NCBI GenBank assembly: GCA_021772615.1
Contig: JAJFLQ010000157.1
Location: 29,916 to 93,915 of the forward strand
Source: Verrucomicrobiota bacterium
Lineage (GTDB): Bacteria > Verrucomicrobiota > Lentisphaeria > JABSQK01 > JAJFLO01
DNA length: 64,000 nt
Direction of reading: 5' to 3'
Part shown: positions 63,865-64,000 of the stretch, in pieces
Position numbering within the stretch: the stretch's first letter is position 1
How the letters are laid out: each line of letters begins with the position of its first letter
Position numbers and translations under genes: made by a program
The notes under the pieces: model-generated
Told to the model about the DNA's origin: nothing
The model's input: only the letters and a program-made list of their open reading frames with translations
The model's database searches: none

Positions 63865-64000
63865 GCGTCATGTGTAGCCATCTAGTCAGGCAACGGCCGC
63901 GATTTCACTCGCGGGCTGAGGTTTCGGGATGTAGTGGTCGATGGCGGGTTTCCATTGGTGTGGAAGTAGGTTCTCGAGTTCTGTCCGTGGGGTGTTGTTG
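63861..64000. mobile_element. IS66-family insertion sequence, one end (runs off window)
   Basis: The element begins with GTAAGCG, the conserved terminal inverted repeat of IS66-family elements, at 63861. It is followed 25 bases later by the stop codon of a minus-strand transposase. The eight bases before it (AATGTATC, 63853-63860) would be one copy of the 8-base target duplication usual for IS66. The other end lies outside the window. Confidence 0.8.
63886..64000 (-). CDS. IS66-family transposase, C-terminal fragment (partial at window edge)
   Basis: The minus strand gives 37 residues ending in IAAVA and stop, including RTELENLLPHQWKPAIDHY. The E-L-x-x-LLPHxW pattern is the usual end of IS66 (TnpC) transposases. 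It is cut by the window edge, so intactness cannot be judged. Confidence 0.78.
   Translation of the reverse strand, partial: NNTPRTELENLLPHQWKPAIDHYIPKPQPASEIAAVA

Overview
The window reads as a chromosomal segment of a Gram-negative bacterium, most likely from the PVC group (Kiritimatiellota, Lentisphaerota or Planctomycetota). The pointers are a Ser/Thr kinase with a DWG activation-loop motif fused to leucine-rich repeats, a giant IPTL-CTERM protein with a sulfatase-modifying-factor domain and thrombospondin type 3 repeats, an RHS protein, a RAYT transposase with REP palindromes, a CHASE2 adenylate cyclase and RpoN. This placement is inferred from gene content; no rRNA gene is present.

Positions 1.7-22.8 kb hold the most interesting unit, a secondary-lipid cluster. 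A three-gene polyunsaturated fatty acid (PUFA) synthase (pfaD, pfaA, pfaC-like with a fused AT, in the same order as the three-gene myxobacterial clusters as I recall them) runs directly into oleA, then oleC, with oleB convergent to oleC and a FabB-type ketosynthase beyond. OleA, OleC and OleB are the condensing, beta-lactone-forming and beta-lactone-decarboxylating enzymes of head-to-head long-chain olefin synthesis. The physical joining of a Pfa synthase to Ole enzymes suggests that the polyunsaturated acyl chain is released by head-to-head condensation into a polyunsaturated hydrocarbon, ketone or beta-lactone, rather than by transfer to a phospholipid. No OleD reductase, no PfaE-type phosphopantetheinyl transferase and no terminal acyltransferase domain are present. 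A small AcpS is encoded 2.5 kb away.

Positions 23-28 kb carry recQ - acpS - nnr - site-2 protease on the minus strand. Positions 28.5-36.4 kb are an accessory stretch: a CHASE2 adenylate cyclase, a RAYT transposase with tandem REP palindromes, a histidine kinase, a 0.9-kb gap with a large nested inverted repeat, an ankyrin protein and a GT-B glycosyltransferase-like protein. valS follows. A plus-strand operon at 39.5-43.3 kb encodes ExbB, ExbD, a TonB-like partner that appears to start at CTG, a tiny zinc-ribbon membrane protein and GuaA.

Positions 43.3-57.1 kb form a minus-strand surface and signalling block: LRR kinase, a roughly 2070-residue IPTL-CTERM protein, an RHS/YD-repeat protein, and a GH16 glycosidase whose start overlaps the RHS stop by four bases. 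Positions 57-64 kb are housekeeping: a folate operon (pteridine reductase-like SDR, folB, folK), proS, a YycJ-like MBL hydrolase, rpoN, and a SpoU-family RNA methyltransferase cut at its last motif by an IS66-family element that runs off the right edge.
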